From a virus, in IMG/VR virus record IMGVR_UViG_3300035661_000155, positions 1-39,429 of that record: DNA of 39,429 nucleotides; one strand, given 5' to 3'. A program made the translations under genes and the position numbers. The notes below the pieces were generated by a model. The model did no database searches, was not told where the DNA came from, and saw only the letters and a list, made by a program, of their open reading frames with translations. This document shows positions 28,017 through 36,845 of the stretch, piece after piece. Positions within the stretch are counted from its first letter, which is position 1, and each line of letters starts with the position of its first letter.

Positions 28017-28399
28017 CACTTGCTCACATTGAAATTCAGGGTTACAGGCTGCCCAGTTGAGGCATCGTGGTACTTGATTGAAACCGCGATGCCACCGCCG
28101 GAGCCTCCGTTGATTTGCGACACATTGATGGCTGGCGCGGGCGATTTGGCAACCGAGTCCTCAAGCAGAACCTGCCCACGAACCAAGGCGCGAATCTTGG
28201 CAATGTCGGCAGTTTGTCCAACGTACTGCGGCAGACCTGCTCCATATTCTGGGTTGAAAATGTAATCGCCGGGATTGGTTAGCAACCGGCGCAGTACGCG
28301 CTGCTGTCCGCGCAGCGTGCCATTTGCCGCTTGCAGGTCGCCCGTACCGGACGAAGACAGGTCGCCACCCACGTACTGGCTGAGGTCGTTTATGTTCAT
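28016..28399 (-). CDS. Baseplate wedge protein, gp25/W-like
   Basis: 127 aa. The family core is GQQRVLRRLLTNPGDYIFNP followed by EYGAGLPQYVG (about 31-61), the lysozyme-like gp25 fold that initiates sheath polymerisation. C-terminal strands IAVSIKYHDASTGQPVTLNF finish the domain. ATGA overlaps with both neighbours show tight coupling with the spike and J-like genes. Confidence 0.8.
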   Translation of the reverse strand: MNINDLSQYVGGDLSSSGTGDLQAANGTLRGQQRVLRRLLTNPGDYIFNPEYGAGLPQYVGQTADIAKIRALVRGQVLLEDSVAKSPAPAINVSQINGGSGGGIAVSIKYHDASTGQPVTLNFNVSK

Positions 28400-29106
28400 T
28401 GCGGTTGTCCTGTGTTGCCGATGCCGGTCTGTACGCCGTTGTGTGTGTGCGTCTTGAGGCTGATGCCGTCGGCGGTCACGTTGCCGCTAGTCACCACCAA
28501 ATTGCCAACCACAGTCGCAGTCGCGCCAGTGCCACCGCTGATGGACATGCCGCCCTGCCCGGTAATATTGCCGGTCACCTGCTCAGTGCCGTTGATTATG
28601 ACGTTGCCATTCACGGTAACAGGCCCGGCGTGGTTCCACTGCGCCGCGCTGCTGTTGATGTTTCCGGTAACCGCCACGTTTGCATTTCCGGCCACTGACG
28701 CATTCAGGTCGGCGGCCGTGTGAAGCTCGACGCTGCCGTCGTTGTGGAACTTGAGCAGCGACCCGGACTTGTGTACCAGCCAGAATTCGCCAGACGGGCA
28801 TGGGAGCGGGCGGTCATAGTCGTTGAAGAACCGCAGTCCAGCGCTTCCGACGCCGCCGTCGTCCTCCTGAAAATCAACCTCGACCGCATCGCCAATTGAT
28901 GGCGGGCAGAAAAGCCCCCAACTGTTTCCAACCCATGCTGACTTGAGAGGAATCCAGCCGGTCAAAACGTTGTCGGGTTGCAGCGCGACCTTGATCGCAT
29001 AGGCGCTTGGGTCGTAGCTGGTGACAACGCCTTGTCGCGTCGATGCGCGAGATTGTGAGGCTTGTTGTGCCGCCGCCTTTTGTGAGTTGAGTAGGTGCTG
29101 CATCAT
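28396..29106 (-). CDS. Baseplate spike protein (gp45 / gpV-like)
   Basis: 236 aa. The N-terminal OB-fold region is about 20-110 (RQGVVTSYDPSAYAIKVALQ, IPLKSAWVGNSWGLFCPPSI, GDAVEVDFQEDDGG). A C-terminal triple-helix region built of short repeats such as VTGNITGQ and VTSGNVTADG follows. The end LKTHTHNGVQTGIG holds the His-x-His apex that binds iron in phage spikes. It pierces the outer membrane. Confidence 0.88.
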   Translation of the reverse strand: MMQHLLNSQKAAAQQASQSRASTRQGVVTSYDPSAYAIKVALQPDNVLTGWIPLKSAWVGNSWGLFCPPSIGDAVEVDFQEDDGGVGSAGLRFFNDYDRPLPCPSGEFWLVHKSGSLLKFHNDGSVELHTAADLNASVAGNANVAVTGNINSSAAQWNHAGPVTVNGNVIINGTEQVTGNITGQGGMSISGGTGATATVVGNLVVTSGNVTADGISLKTHTHNGVQTGIGNTGQPQ

Positions 29107-30221
29107 TGCGTCACCTCCAATTCAGGGCTGGCGTTCTTGGCGCGAATGTTCATCCGGTAGCCCTCGGTCAAGCTCATGGAGCGCATGACGCTCTCCGGGT
29201 AATAGACTTGATCGAAGCTTGTTCCTGTTCCGCGCACCACCATTGTCTTGGTGCAGTTCAGCACATTGTCGGCTGGCAGGTAGGCCGTTAGGCGCATCTC
29301 GTGGGCAACTATCTGATTGTAGATGCTCTGCGCCCGTTGTAGCGCCTTGTCTTGCGTCAGTCCGGCGATGTTGTACCGATAGACCTGTGTTTTTGCCGAC
29401 TGACCGGGCTGCACTGTCTTGGCCGCTTTCGTCCACGAAGCCGAGAACCCTTTTTTCTGCTTGGCGTTCCAACTGTGCACCTCTACCGTCACACCCTTTG
29501 CGATGGTCAGGTTGCGCGAAAACTGCAAGCTTACAGCGTTGGCAATCGGGAATGCGCGGTCTGCGTTCGGGGCATCCCATGCAATTGCATAATGGCTGGT
29601 CTGCTCGCCTGGGCGTGGTTCAAAGTGCAGTTCCTGCCCTTTCACGTACAGCACGAAGTCCTCGACGTTTGCCAAGAACGTCAGCAATTCCCACTCGCTT
29701 TGCTGCTGAGTGGTGCTAGCGTGGTCGTCCTTGTAGTAGTCGCCTGCCCGCGTCTTGGTAGCCGTCACCACCGGGGTCAGTCCGTGCCGATTCGCCAGCG
29801 TTGCAGCTATCTGGCTGGCCGTCTGGTTTGCAAAGTGCTCGCTTGTCTTTGTGTCGATAAGTGCAGCCGTCAGGTCGCGGCCGGACAATTCGATGACGCC
29901 CTTCACCGGGTCAAACAAAACCTCGTCGGTCTGTCCGTAGAGCAAGCTATCCAGTTCAGACGATGTGAAGTGCGCCGGGTCTGCGGGGAAGCCCGCCAGA
30001 ATCTCGACCATCATGCTTGACTGCGCAGCGAACCACGCCGCGTCGCGGGTGGATGGAAGCATCGATACCACGAATACCACACGGAAAGTATCGGCGCTGC
30101 GGTAGGCGTTGTTGTCCACCTCCCACGACACCCATCCAGGGATGACTTCGCCGTTGAGCTTCACCGCACCGCGCGGCTGCCGAGAATTCGGCGCCACGGG
30201 CAAGGTGTTCAGATCAGACAT
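29103..30221 (-). CDS. Baseplate hub protein (gp44 / gpD-like)
   Basis: 372 aa with GGAG before the ATG. The N-terminus ...GAVKLNGEVIPGWVSWEVDN and the central ELSGRDLTAALIDTKTSEHF followed by QTASQIAATLANRHGL are typical of hub proteins of the gpD/gp44/VgrG-like fold. The middle QSEWELLTFLANVEDFVLYV is the expected conserved block. It forms the central trimer that carries the spike encoded next. Confidence 0.85.
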   Translation of the reverse strand: MSDLNTLPVAPNSRQPRGAVKLNGEVIPGWVSWEVDNNAYRSADTFRVVFVVSMLPSTRDAAWFAAQSSMMVEILAGFPADPAHFTSSELDSLLYGQTDEVLFDPVKGVIELSGRDLTAALIDTKTSEHFANQTASQIAATLANRHGLTPVVTATKTRAGDYYKDDHASTTQQQSEWELLTFLANVEDFVLYVKGQELHFEPRPGEQTSHYAIAWDAPNADRAFPIANAVSLQFSRNLTIAKGVTVEVHSWNAKQKKGFSASWTKAAKTVQPGQSAKTQVYRYNIAGLTQDKALQRAQSIYNQIVAHEMRLTAYLPADNVLNCTKTMVVRGTGTSFDQVYYPESVMRSMSLTEGYRMNIRAKNASPELEVTQ

Positions 30222-30237
30222 TCGGCACTCCGTCGGT

Positions 30238-31173
30238 CTAGTTGTTGTATGGCGGGATGGTCAGAGTAGCCAGCCCATTCACTTGCGGGTCTTTCAGTCC
30301 GTTGGCCTGGGCGATAGCCGTCCAGCCCATTGCATCGCCATACTGCTTGGAAGCCAGTGAGAACAGATTTCCGCCGACCACCGGAACCTGCCGAGTGCCA
30401 CTGTTGATCGTGCCGATATTCGTCTGCATCCGACCAAGCACTCGATCAAGGTTTATCAGCATTGGCGATTGATTAACCGCGTTGATCTGGCCGAGCAGCT
30501 TGGTCGCCTGCTGTGCAATGGGGTTGCCCGGAAGGATGCCGCCCAAGGTCGTGACGTTCTGAATCGCGGCGTTTGTGGACTGAATCAGAATTCCAACCTG
30601 AGAACGCACAGCCGCAATTGGTTGTAGCACACTGTTTAATGTGCTTTGAGCAGCAGAAGCGAAGCTCCCGACCGCTGAAATCGCGCTGTTTAGGTTGACC
30701 GTCAGTGACGACAAAGAGCTGTCACCGACACTGGATGCAAGCCCATTTGCCGTATTCATGTCGTCATTAATCAACTGGTCAATGCTTGGCGCGGCGGTGT
30801 GGTGCACCGGGCCGGTCAGGTCTTTCACTACCTCGCACGAAATGAGATACGGCAGCCGATAGAACCGTTTGAACTCGCAGTGGAACGACTTGATCACCAC
30901 TTTGAAAGCAAGTGCATCCCAAGATAGGTCAAGCTCATTTCCTGCTTTGCGCAGCCTGTCGATGTAGAGGGCGCGTTCCAGCGCCGTATCTCCGACGAAA
31001 TGCCCAGACCACTCAACGGGCATCGGTGTTGCGCCCATTGCGTCGATGACACGCATCCCGCCGACAAGCCCATGTACCGTCAGGCGCTGCTCTCCGCCGA
31101 ATGGAATCTGCTCAGGGATTTCAAAGCGTGCAAACTTGAAATCACCGAGCAATAGTGTGGTGTCAGGTTTCAT
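30238..31173 (-). CDS. Tail protein with LysM-like C-terminus
   Basis: 311 aa. A beta-rich N-terminal domain (about 1-120) begins MKPDTTLLLGDFKFARFEIP. A long helical, Ser/Ala/Asn-rich linker follows (about 130-260). The C-terminal module VVGGNLFSLASKQYGDAMGW then TAIAQANGLKD...LTIPP resembles the LysM-like region of gpX or gp53-type tail proteins. Located between tape measure and hub, it probably joins the tube end to the hub. The start overlaps the tape measure stop. Confidence 0.75.
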   Translation of the reverse strand: MKPDTTLLLGDFKFARFEIPEQIPFGGEQRLTVHGLVGGMRVIDAMGATPMPVEWSGHFVGDTALERALYIDRLRKAGNELDLSWDALAFKVVIKSFHCEFKRFYRLPYLISCEVVKDLTGPVHHTAAPSIDQLINDDMNTANGLASSVGDSSLSSLTVNLNSAISAVGSFASAAQSTLNSVLQPIAAVRSQVGILIQSTNAAIQNVTTLGGILPGNPIAQQATKLLGQINAVNQSPMLINLDRVLGRMQTNIGTINSGTRQVPVVGGNLFSLASKQYGDAMGWTAIAQANGLKDPQVNGLATLTIPPYNN

Positions 31174-33146
31174 CGAGCATGTCCAAGTCCGACCGGCGTA
31201 GCGCCCATCGTTGGGTCAAACAACGCGCCGCCAATTGCCGGTCGGTTTAATTCGCGTGCTTGGTGCATCGTGGTATTGCGTGCTACCTCACGACCATCAA
31301 GATGCGAAACCACCGTGACATGCATCGGACGCTCGCTTCTGGGTTTTACGTACCCGCTTCCACTTTTTTTATCCAAGTTGTTCTTGGCATAGTCGTCGGC
31401 GAACGACACCCGGTTCAGCGCCATCGCCTTCGGCAGCAGTTTATTGATGCCACCGATTAGGTAGTTAAACAGCGACTGCCAGCCGCTCAGGAACATGTGA
31501 ATGAAGGTGTGAAAGCCGTTCTTGATGCCTTCCCACATTTCCAGCAGCTTCGGCTTGACGCTACCCCAGTTATTCCACAGCAGTAAGGCCGCAGCAGCGA
31601 TTCCCGTCACGACCAGGCCGACGGGGTTCATCAGCAGCGCCCGGCCAAGGAATAACACCGCCTTTCCGGCGACGCTAAGGCCGAAACCAACACCGGACAT
31701 GAGGGCGCCGAACACTACGCCAAGCCCCGTGTATTGCCAGATTACCGCCAGCGCTAGGAATGCAGAGGCAAACAGCAGAATTCCGCCAGCAACGACAGCC
31801 AAGCCCGCCAGCGCCGCTATGCCCACCACCAGCACCTTTGTCAGTGTCGGCCACTTTTTGGCAAAGGCGGTCACGCGATTCAGTACGCCGATGAGCATTT
31901 CCAAACCACGAACGGCAAGCGGCAGAATCTTCACGCCGAGCACCAGTTTCAGGTTTGCTAGCTTCGCTTCGTAGTCGATCTCTTTGCCAGTCAGTCCACC
32001 GCTACCAACCTTGTAAAGGGCATCAATTCCCATAGCGCCTTCACCGGCGACCATGTGCTTGCGGATGTTGGCACGCTCGCGGTACATCGTGTTGAGCAAG
32101 TTGCCCCATGTGCGGTTTGAATACAGCTTGTCGAGGTAGTCGGTCATTTGCTGACCGTCCTGTACACCCTTGGAGCGTGCCTGTGGCAGCACGACCTTTT
32201 CCAGATACTCGAACGGGTTTTCCCTGAACAACTGGGCGTTTTGCAACGCCCCAGGCAACACCTTGGTAATGTGCCCGGTCTTGCCGTACTTGATCTGCGA
32301 CGGGTCAATCATTCCAGCCTTCGCCATTTCCTCGGCGACCTGCTGCGTGGTGCGCCCCATCACCCAGTTCTGATAGCCGCTCATCAGCGACATGCCGATG
32401 CGGCGGCCGCCCATCTCCTGCATCATGTGCATCATGCCAAAGAAGAAGCTGTTGTCAGAAAGCCCTTTTGCGGACACGCCGCCGGTCTTGATCAGGTTCA
32501 GATACTCGGAAGGCTTCACCAAACCACCAGAAGCGGTGTAAGCCTTGGCCATCAGGTCAAGCGTTTTGTGGAAACGCTCTTCGCTGAATTTCCCGCTGAT
32601 GGGGTCATTTAGGGCGCCGCGCAATTCGGAAACCTTGAGCGCGTCTATGAGCATGCGCTGCGCTTTTTCGCCGTGGCCATCACCGCGCCCACCTTGCGCC
32701 ATGACTGATTCGATGCCGAACTTCATTTTCAGTAGCAAAGGGGTTACTTCCTTCGCGTGCTCAAAATCGCGCAGCACGGACTGTGATTCGGCCAGCGTTT
32801 TGAGGGTGTCGGTCGAACTGGCGCCGATGATCTTCTGTGCATTGGCGTACTTGTCGGCCTGCGCGAGGGCCGCATCGCCCACACCTTGGCCTTTGAGCTT
32901 CGCCATTTCGTTCTGATATTTCTTTGCCTCTTCGAGTGGGCCTTGCAGTAATTTAAGGCCAAAACCACCGGCTGCCACTACGCCACCTCCCAAAAGCGCC
33001 ATATTCCTGATGCCGGACAGGCGGCTTTGAAGCTCTTCCGCGCTTTTGTTGGTTGCAATAAAGTGGCGGGATAGGGACGCAAGTCCAGCCGTCACGTTTT
33101 CAACCAGGGCGATTTTTACCGCGATTTTGTAGGCTTCGATACTCAT
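31170..33146 (-). CDS. Tape measure protein
   Basis: Sets tail length and is ejected with the DNA. 658 aa from ATG 33146, chosen because AAAGGA lies upstream; the ATG at 33164 has none. It has helical N- and C-terminal parts and hydrophobic segments in the second half: VLVVGIAALAGLAVVAGGIL, then FASAFLALAVIWQYTG and LLMNPVGLVVTGIAAAALLL. These are probably the membrane-inserting parts. At roughly 1.5 angstrom per residue this predicts a tail near 100 nm (rule of thumb, not measured). Confidence 0.88.
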   Translation of the reverse strand: MSIEAYKIAVKIALVENVTAGLASLSRHFIATNKSAEELQSRLSGIRNMALLGGGVVAAGGFGLKLLQGPLEEAKKYQNEMAKLKGQGVGDAALAQADKYANAQKIIGASSTDTLKTLAESQSVLRDFEHAKEVTPLLLKMKFGIESVMAQGGRGDGHGEKAQRMLIDALKVSELRGALNDPISGKFSEERFHKTLDLMAKAYTASGGLVKPSEYLNLIKTGGVSAKGLSDNSFFFGMMHMMQEMGGRRIGMSLMSGYQNWVMGRTTQQVAEEMAKAGMIDPSQIKYGKTGHITKVLPGALQNAQLFRENPFEYLEKVVLPQARSKGVQDGQQMTDYLDKLYSNRTWGNLLNTMYRERANIRKHMVAGEGAMGIDALYKVGSGGLTGKEIDYEAKLANLKLVLGVKILPLAVRGLEMLIGVLNRVTAFAKKWPTLTKVLVVGIAALAGLAVVAGGILLFASAFLALAVIWQYTGLGVVFGALMSGVGFGLSVAGKAVLFLGRALLMNPVGLVVTGIAAAALLLWNNWGSVKPKLLEMWEGIKNGFHTFIHMFLSGWQSLFNYLIGGINKLLPKAMALNRVSFADDYAKNNLDKKSGSGYVKPRSERPMHVTVVSHLDGREVARNTTMHQARELNRPAIGGALFDPTMGATPVGLGHAR

Positions 33147-33423
33147 GGATTTCCTTTGCCGCACACAAGATTGGATTGCCGACCGGGTACGACGAATTCA
33201 GTACCCAAACCTGCGGAATGTCGTTCGTAAGCCCGACTGGAAGCCCTATCGTGGCAATCCGTTCATCCTGATTGACGAGAACCGCACGACAGATAAAGCC
33301 CGCCTGTCATGGTGGGCGGCGGTGCCGTTGCTGCTTGTTTCGCTCATGGCACTCATGATCTTGGTGCCACTATTGATATTCGTCAGCGTGTTTGCTTATG
33401 TTGCAATCAGCAGCCTTTTCTAA
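33145..33423 (+). CDS. Plus-strand membrane protein inside the late operon (moron candidate)
   Basis: 92 aa, the only gene read against the late operon in this region. It fills exactly the gap between the tape measure start (33146) and the stop of the gp10-like gene (33420). The N-terminal half is soluble and basic (MDFLCRTQDWIADRVRRIQY). The C-terminal third is very hydrophobic (WWAAVPLLLVSLMALMILVP then LLIFVSVFAYVAISSLF), one long or two short membrane helices. No strong ribosome site precedes the ATG. No minus-strand frame is open across the gap. It could be an independently expressed moron such as a superinfection-exclusion protein (inference). Confidence 0.55.
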   Translation: MDFLCRTQDWIADRVRRIQYPNLRNVVRKPDWKPYRGNPFILIDENRTTDKARLSWWAAVPLLLVSLMALMILVPLLIFVSVFAYVAISSLF

Positions 33424-33908
33424 ATCTCGTGGTCATATTCCAGACTGGACGGAATTGACCCGCCCCCTAAAAGCCCTTTCACCACAGCGCCGCCGACGAT
33501 CTTCTTGATCGCCTCGTGGTTGCGCTCGACCGCAGGGCCAAGGAATGGGCGAGGGGGTATTTTCGAGGTGCCCAGCTCTTGATATACCGCAATGTCGGAA
33601 TCCGATCCGATGACGGCCTCCAACCCCTTTGTCTGGTGACTAATGGAGTCGCGTAGCGCACCGCTGCGCAACAGTGGATCGTTTTCGGTGTAGCCCTTGC
33701 TAACGCGGTCGGCCTTGGTGCTGTCGGCCAGTTCTTCCCATGCCGGGAATGGGCCAACAGCCTCCTGATACTCGCCGATCTCGTCTTTCGCGGTTTTCTC
33801 AATCATGGCGGCGACAGCTTCCAGCCCTCTTTCAAGCTCTAACACCACCCCGTCTTCCAAGGCCGGGATTTCGGCAGCGAATGCCGCGAGGCTTCCAAAC
33901 TGCTTCAT
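33420..33908 (-). CDS. HK97 gp10-like / tail completion protein
   Basis: 162 aa from ATG 33908 with AAGGAG upstream (the longer frame to 33986 overlaps the chaperone extension). It begins MKQFGSLAAFAAEIPALEDG. The conserved block SGALRDSISHQTKGLEAVIG then SDSDIAVYQELGTSKIPPRP and FLGPA is the HK97-gp10 signature. Such proteins finish the head-tail joint or tail end. Here it stands unusually late, between the chaperone and the tape measure. Confidence 0.75.
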   Translation of the reverse strand: MKQFGSLAAFAAEIPALEDGVVLELERGLEAVAAMIEKTAKDEIGEYQEAVGPFPAWEELADSTKADRVSKGYTENDPLLRSGALRDSISHQTKGLEAVIGSDSDIAVYQELGTSKIPPRPFLGPAVERNHEAIKKIVGGAVVKGLLGGGSIPSSLEYDHEI

Positions 33909-34515
33909 TTCGGTTGCTCCTTGAAAGTCATGGTGTTGAGGTCGAATTCTGCGCCTTGAAACTCGCTGAACTTGATCGCCATCCACTGCCTCCGGGCGTC
34001 TGAATTTGCCATCCAGTTGCCAAGTTCGTCGTTCGACACACCAAAGGCGACCGATGGCGGGATGCCGTTATGGACGAGCCACAAACACTCGTTTGCAGCT
34101 ACGTCCGTTAGGAGTTTTTTAGTTCGGCCTCGTTACCTTGAGCGGCGGCGGCCCCTCCGAATACTTCCGCGACACCTCGCATGGCCGCTTCGTTGCCTTC
34201 TTCGCCCAGGCGCTGGTACAGGGCGCGAAGCTCGCCTTCCGTGCTAGGCGTAGCGACCGCTTGGTCGTCAATCGCTGCCACGAACTTCAAGTGCACGACT
34301 TCGGCTAGATACAACAGGTTCAGCTTGTCGCTGCCTGCGGCCTTGGCAAAGTCGAGGTTAGCCAGCGGATTCGGCTTTTTCAGGCGAATGCTGCGGCCAA
34401 GTGAATCAGTAACTGTCACGTCCTTCGCTGCCGGCTTTGCGGTTGCCAACTCGGACGGGTTGATGGTGACTTTCGCTCCGCCGACTGCGGCGACCTTCTG
34501 CTCTGTTCCAGACAT
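33905..34515 (-). CDS. Tail assembly chaperone, frameshifted long form (G-T type)
   Basis: The long product is read in the short chaperone frame to the AAC codon ending at 34114, then slips back one base. The -1 frame stays open for 69 more codons (DVAANECLWLVHNGIPPSVA, then FGVSNDELGNWMANSDARRQ and WMAIKFSEFQGAEFDLNTMT) to a TGA at 33907-33905 that overlaps the next start. The fusion would be 203 aa. It chaperones the tape measure during tube assembly, as gpGT does in lambda. The extension has no start codon of its own, which supports frameshifting. Confidence 0.8.
34108..34515 (-). CDS. Tail assembly chaperone, short form (G type)
   Basis: 135 aa, ATG with AAAGGAG upstream. It begins MSGTEQKVAAVGGAKVTINP. 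The middle VTVTDSLGRSIRLKKPNPLA then NLDFAKAAGSDKLNLLYLAE is typical of myophage tail chaperones. It ends GNEAELKNS at TAA, directly after an A-AAA-AAC slippery heptamer. It lies between tube and tape measure, as expected. Confidence 0.78.
   Translation of the reverse strand: MSGTEQKVAAVGGAKVTINPSELATAKPAAKDVTVTDSLGRSIRLKKPNPLANLDFAKAAGSDKLNLLYLAEVVHLKFVAAIDDQAVATPSTEGELRALYQRLGEEGNEAAMRGVAEVFGGAAAAQGNEAELKNS
34114..34120 (-). promoter_or_regulatory. -1 ribosomal frameshift slippery site
   Basis: A AAA AAC on the minus strand, in frame as CTA AAA AAC, two codons before the short-form stop. This is one of the most efficient bacterial -1 slippery heptamers. The continuing -1 frame encodes the chaperone extension. 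Confidence 0.8.
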
Positions 34516-34535
34516 TGCAACTCCTTTGGGTGATG

Positions 34536-34561
34536 AAAAAGGCCGGAATCAATCCGGCCTA
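34536..34561 (-). terminator. Rho-independent terminator
   Basis: On the minus strand AGGCCGGA pairs with TTCCGGCCT around a short loop, followed by T5. It lies between the tube gene and the chaperone gene, so part of the transcription stops after the abundant tube mRNA. Confidence 0.85.
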
Positions 34562-34577
34562 TGGGTGATGCCAGCGC

Positions 34578-35012
34578 TTATGCCTGTTTGATTCGGCGCG
34601 TGGCCACGAACGAGATTTTCAGGTGTACCGACTTGTCGCCAGCCCAATCTCCAGCGTCGTCGTACTTGAGCAGCACGCGCTCATAGCGGTATTGCGACAC
34701 CTGTCCACTGGGTTCAACGATGGTCTGTTGCAACGTGGCGGGCGGTTCGTCGACACCGGCATAGAAGTTTGATTCCAGCTTGTAGAAATAGACATCAAGC
34801 TCAGGCCCACGACGTTCGGATTCAAACGAACCAGACCAGCCTTCGTAGAAGCGCAGGTGATCTACGATGCCGTCGATACCTTTCAGCTTCTGGTCGGTGG
34901 TGTCCTGTTTGGAAGTGAACTTGGTGACTTTGCCGAGGTTCAGGCTGCTACCGTCCGGCAGGATGATTGCCAGCGTTACGTCGCGCCCAAGCGAATAACC
35001 GTTTTGACTCAT
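34578..35012 (-). CDS. Tail tube protein
   Basis: 144 aa, GGAG before the ATG. It directly follows the sheath gene, the standard place for the tube subunit. It is beta-rich throughout: MSQNGYSLGRDVTLAIILPD, LRFYEGWSGSFESERRGPEL and the C-terminal SVHLKISFVATRRIKQA. The pattern fits the tube/Hcp-like fold, which stacks as hexamer rings inside the sheath. A strong terminator follows, as expected for an abundant protein. Confidence 0.8.
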   Translation of the reverse strand: MSQNGYSLGRDVTLAIILPDGSSLNLGKVTKFTSKQDTTDQKLKGIDGIVDHLRFYEGWSGSFESERRGPELDVYFYKLESNFYAGVDEPPATLQQTIVEPSGQVSQYRYERVLLKYDDAGDWAGDKSVHLKISFVATRRIKQA

Positions 35013-35068
35013 GAGAGGCTCCTAAAAGCGAATAACCCCGCCGGAGCAGGGTCGGAAATTGAATGGAA

Positions 35069-36604
35069 TTACTGCGGCGTGATATTGGCGACGCTTATCT
35101 TGACCGATTGTCCGCCTTCCACGTTGATGATTAGTTTTGTAATCACCGACAGGTAAGTTATTCGGCAGTCGATCTGCATGTACCCAAGGGCGACACGGCT
35201 GGACGGGTTGTTGTTCTTGTCCAACTGGATCGAGAACGGCTGCTTTTGCGGGTCGTTCACGTCACCGACCATTCCTTGCTGCCACAGGTTGGACATGAAG
35301 GCATTGACCGTACCGAAGGCATCGTTTCGCGTCTTGGGGCTTTGCAGGAGACCAACATACAGACCCATACCGCCATTCAGCGTGTAGGCGATGTAGTTGG
35401 TCATCCGGGTGTAGTTGTCGCCGTTGATTACCGCGCTGGACGAGCAGTTCTGCCCAATTCGCACGCCGAAGCTGTTGCCGGCTGGGATGGGGTTGGCAAT
35501 CACGTCGATGCCGGCTTGCGCCAGCGCCTGCAACTCGGCCTGCGAGTAGGTTAGGTTCTGGTAGCTCTTCTGCGTGCCGACTATGCCGTACAGCGGCTTG
35601 TTAAGGCTGGACCGCTCAGGAGACAGACCGGACAAACGGCCCGCCACGAAGCCTTGCGGCGAAATCAGGCGGGTCTGGTTATTCACCGTGTCTTGGAAGT
35701 ACACCCAATCGCCGAACAACAGCTTCATGGTGTAGGTGTCGATACCGGCGGTGGCCTTGGCGGTAACGGCGTTGCTGATGGTGTCACCCACCGGCCCAGT
35801 GGCAATCATGTAGATACCCTCGGACAGACCGAATGCAACCTGTGTCGTCCAGGTGGTGCTGTCGTCGCAATCCGTGAGCATCGCCACGCTAGTGTAGGTG
35901 CCGCGCAGCGCATACATGCCCTTGCGAGGCGTGGTATCCACGCCCAACAGAGTCGCGCCAGTGATGGCGGTAGCGCCATCGGTTCCGCCCGCTAGCGTGT
36001 AGGTCGATGCGGTCGGTGCCGTGGCGCCAGCGCCGGCGGTCGCTACGACCAGCGCGGACTTACCGCGAAGGCCAGATACGCCGTTGTTGATGGCGTTGGC
36101 AATGGCAATCCACAAAGCATTGCCGGTGCCGGTAACATTGTCGTACACCTCCGGCACGAGGCCGGGAAGCGCAACGACAGCCTTCCAGCTATTGGCCGCG
36201 CTACCGGCCGCAAGCGTGACTTGCAGCGAGTTTCCGAGCGACCCGGTGTACATGGCTGTGAAGGTAATACAGTTGGTTTGTACTACCTGAGCGGCGGCCA
36301 CGTCTGTGCCGTCGGTGACGCGCACGCAGCGCAGGTTGTTCGCGCCGTTGAGCACCGCCGCCCAAACCGCCGTTCCCATGTCGTACTTTCGGGCTTGGAT
36401 GTTGCCGAACTTCTGCACGTAGTCGGACAGGTTGCCGACGATGGTGGGCGCATTGACAGGCCCCCATTGTGCAGTACCGACCACGCCGAGGATGTTGGTC
36501 GGGAGGCCGTTGAGGAAATTTTCAGACGGCGGAACGATCTGGACGTATACGTCCGGGACGTAAAGCGCCGTGGTGTTGATTGCACCTTGCTGACTGACTG
36601 GCAT
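35069..36604 (-). CDS. Tail sheath protein
   Basis: Contractile outer cylinder of the tail, which identifies the phage as a myovirus. 511 aa with a strong GGAGG before the ATG. N-terminal YVPDVYVQIVPPSENFLNGL (14-33) and ILGVVGTAQWGPVNAPTIVG are the usual sheath start. The C-terminal domain holds NYIAYTLNGGMGLYVGLLQS, TVNAFMSNLWQQGMVG and SRVALGYMQIDCRITYLSVI. The middle domain (about 100-330) carries the variable, surface-exposed part. Confidence 0.92.
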   Translation of the reverse strand: MPVSQQGAINTTALYVPDVYVQIVPPSENFLNGLPTNILGVVGTAQWGPVNAPTIVGNLSDYVQKFGNIQARKYDMGTAVWAAVLNGANNLRCVRVTDGTDVAAAQVVQTNCITFTAMYTGSLGNSLQVTLAAGSAANSWKAVVALPGLVPEVYDNVTGTGNALWIAIANAINNGVSGLRGKSALVVATAGAGATAPTASTYTLAGGTDGATAITGATLLGVDTTPRKGMYALRGTYTSVAMLTDCDDSTTWTTQVAFGLSEGIYMIATGPVGDTISNAVTAKATAGIDTYTMKLLFGDWVYFQDTVNNQTRLISPQGFVAGRLSGLSPERSSLNKPLYGIVGTQKSYQNLTYSQAELQALAQAGIDVIANPIPAGNSFGVRIGQNCSSSAVINGDNYTRMTNYIAYTLNGGMGLYVGLLQSPKTRNDAFGTVNAFMSNLWQQGMVGDVNDPQKQPFSIQLDKNNNPSSRVALGYMQIDCRITYLSVITKLIINVEGGQSVKISVANITPQ

Positions 36605-36622
36605 GTTATGCCCTCCGAAACG

Positions 36623-36663
36623 AAAAAACCCCAGGAGGCGTGTGCCTGCGGGGGCTTGGGGTT
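36623..36663 (-). terminator. Rho-independent terminator before the sheath gene
   Basis: On the minus strand AACCCCA pairs with TGGGGTT, with a GC-rich inner part, followed by T6. It separates the connector transcript from the sheath-tube transcript. Confidence 0.75.
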
Positions 36664-36678
36664 ATTGGGAATCCGTGG

Positions 36679-36837
36679 TTAATTATTTGCTGTGTACTCA
36701 GCGGGTGCAGGTTCGTCTGGAACCTTGACCACGTAGTGCGCTTGCTCTGAGTCCAAAACCGTCTTGATTTCGTCCTCGTTGGTAATTTCGTCGCCGACGG
36801 CGTTGTTGCCGAACGGCTGGATAACTCTCAGTTTCAT
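36679..36837 (-). CDS. Small protein before sheath, unknown
   Basis: 52 aa, MKLRVIQPFGNNAVGDEITN and onward, with GAGG seven bases before the ATG. It has a beta-strand start, a short helix EDEIKTVLDSEQAHYV and an acidic/Pro tail. Small proteins of this kind often stand between tail completion and sheath genes. No function is known. Confidence 0.6.
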   Translation of the reverse strand: MKLRVIQPFGNNAVGDEITNEDEIKTVLDSEQAHYVVKVPDEPAPAEYTANN

Positions 36838-36845
36838 GATTTGCC

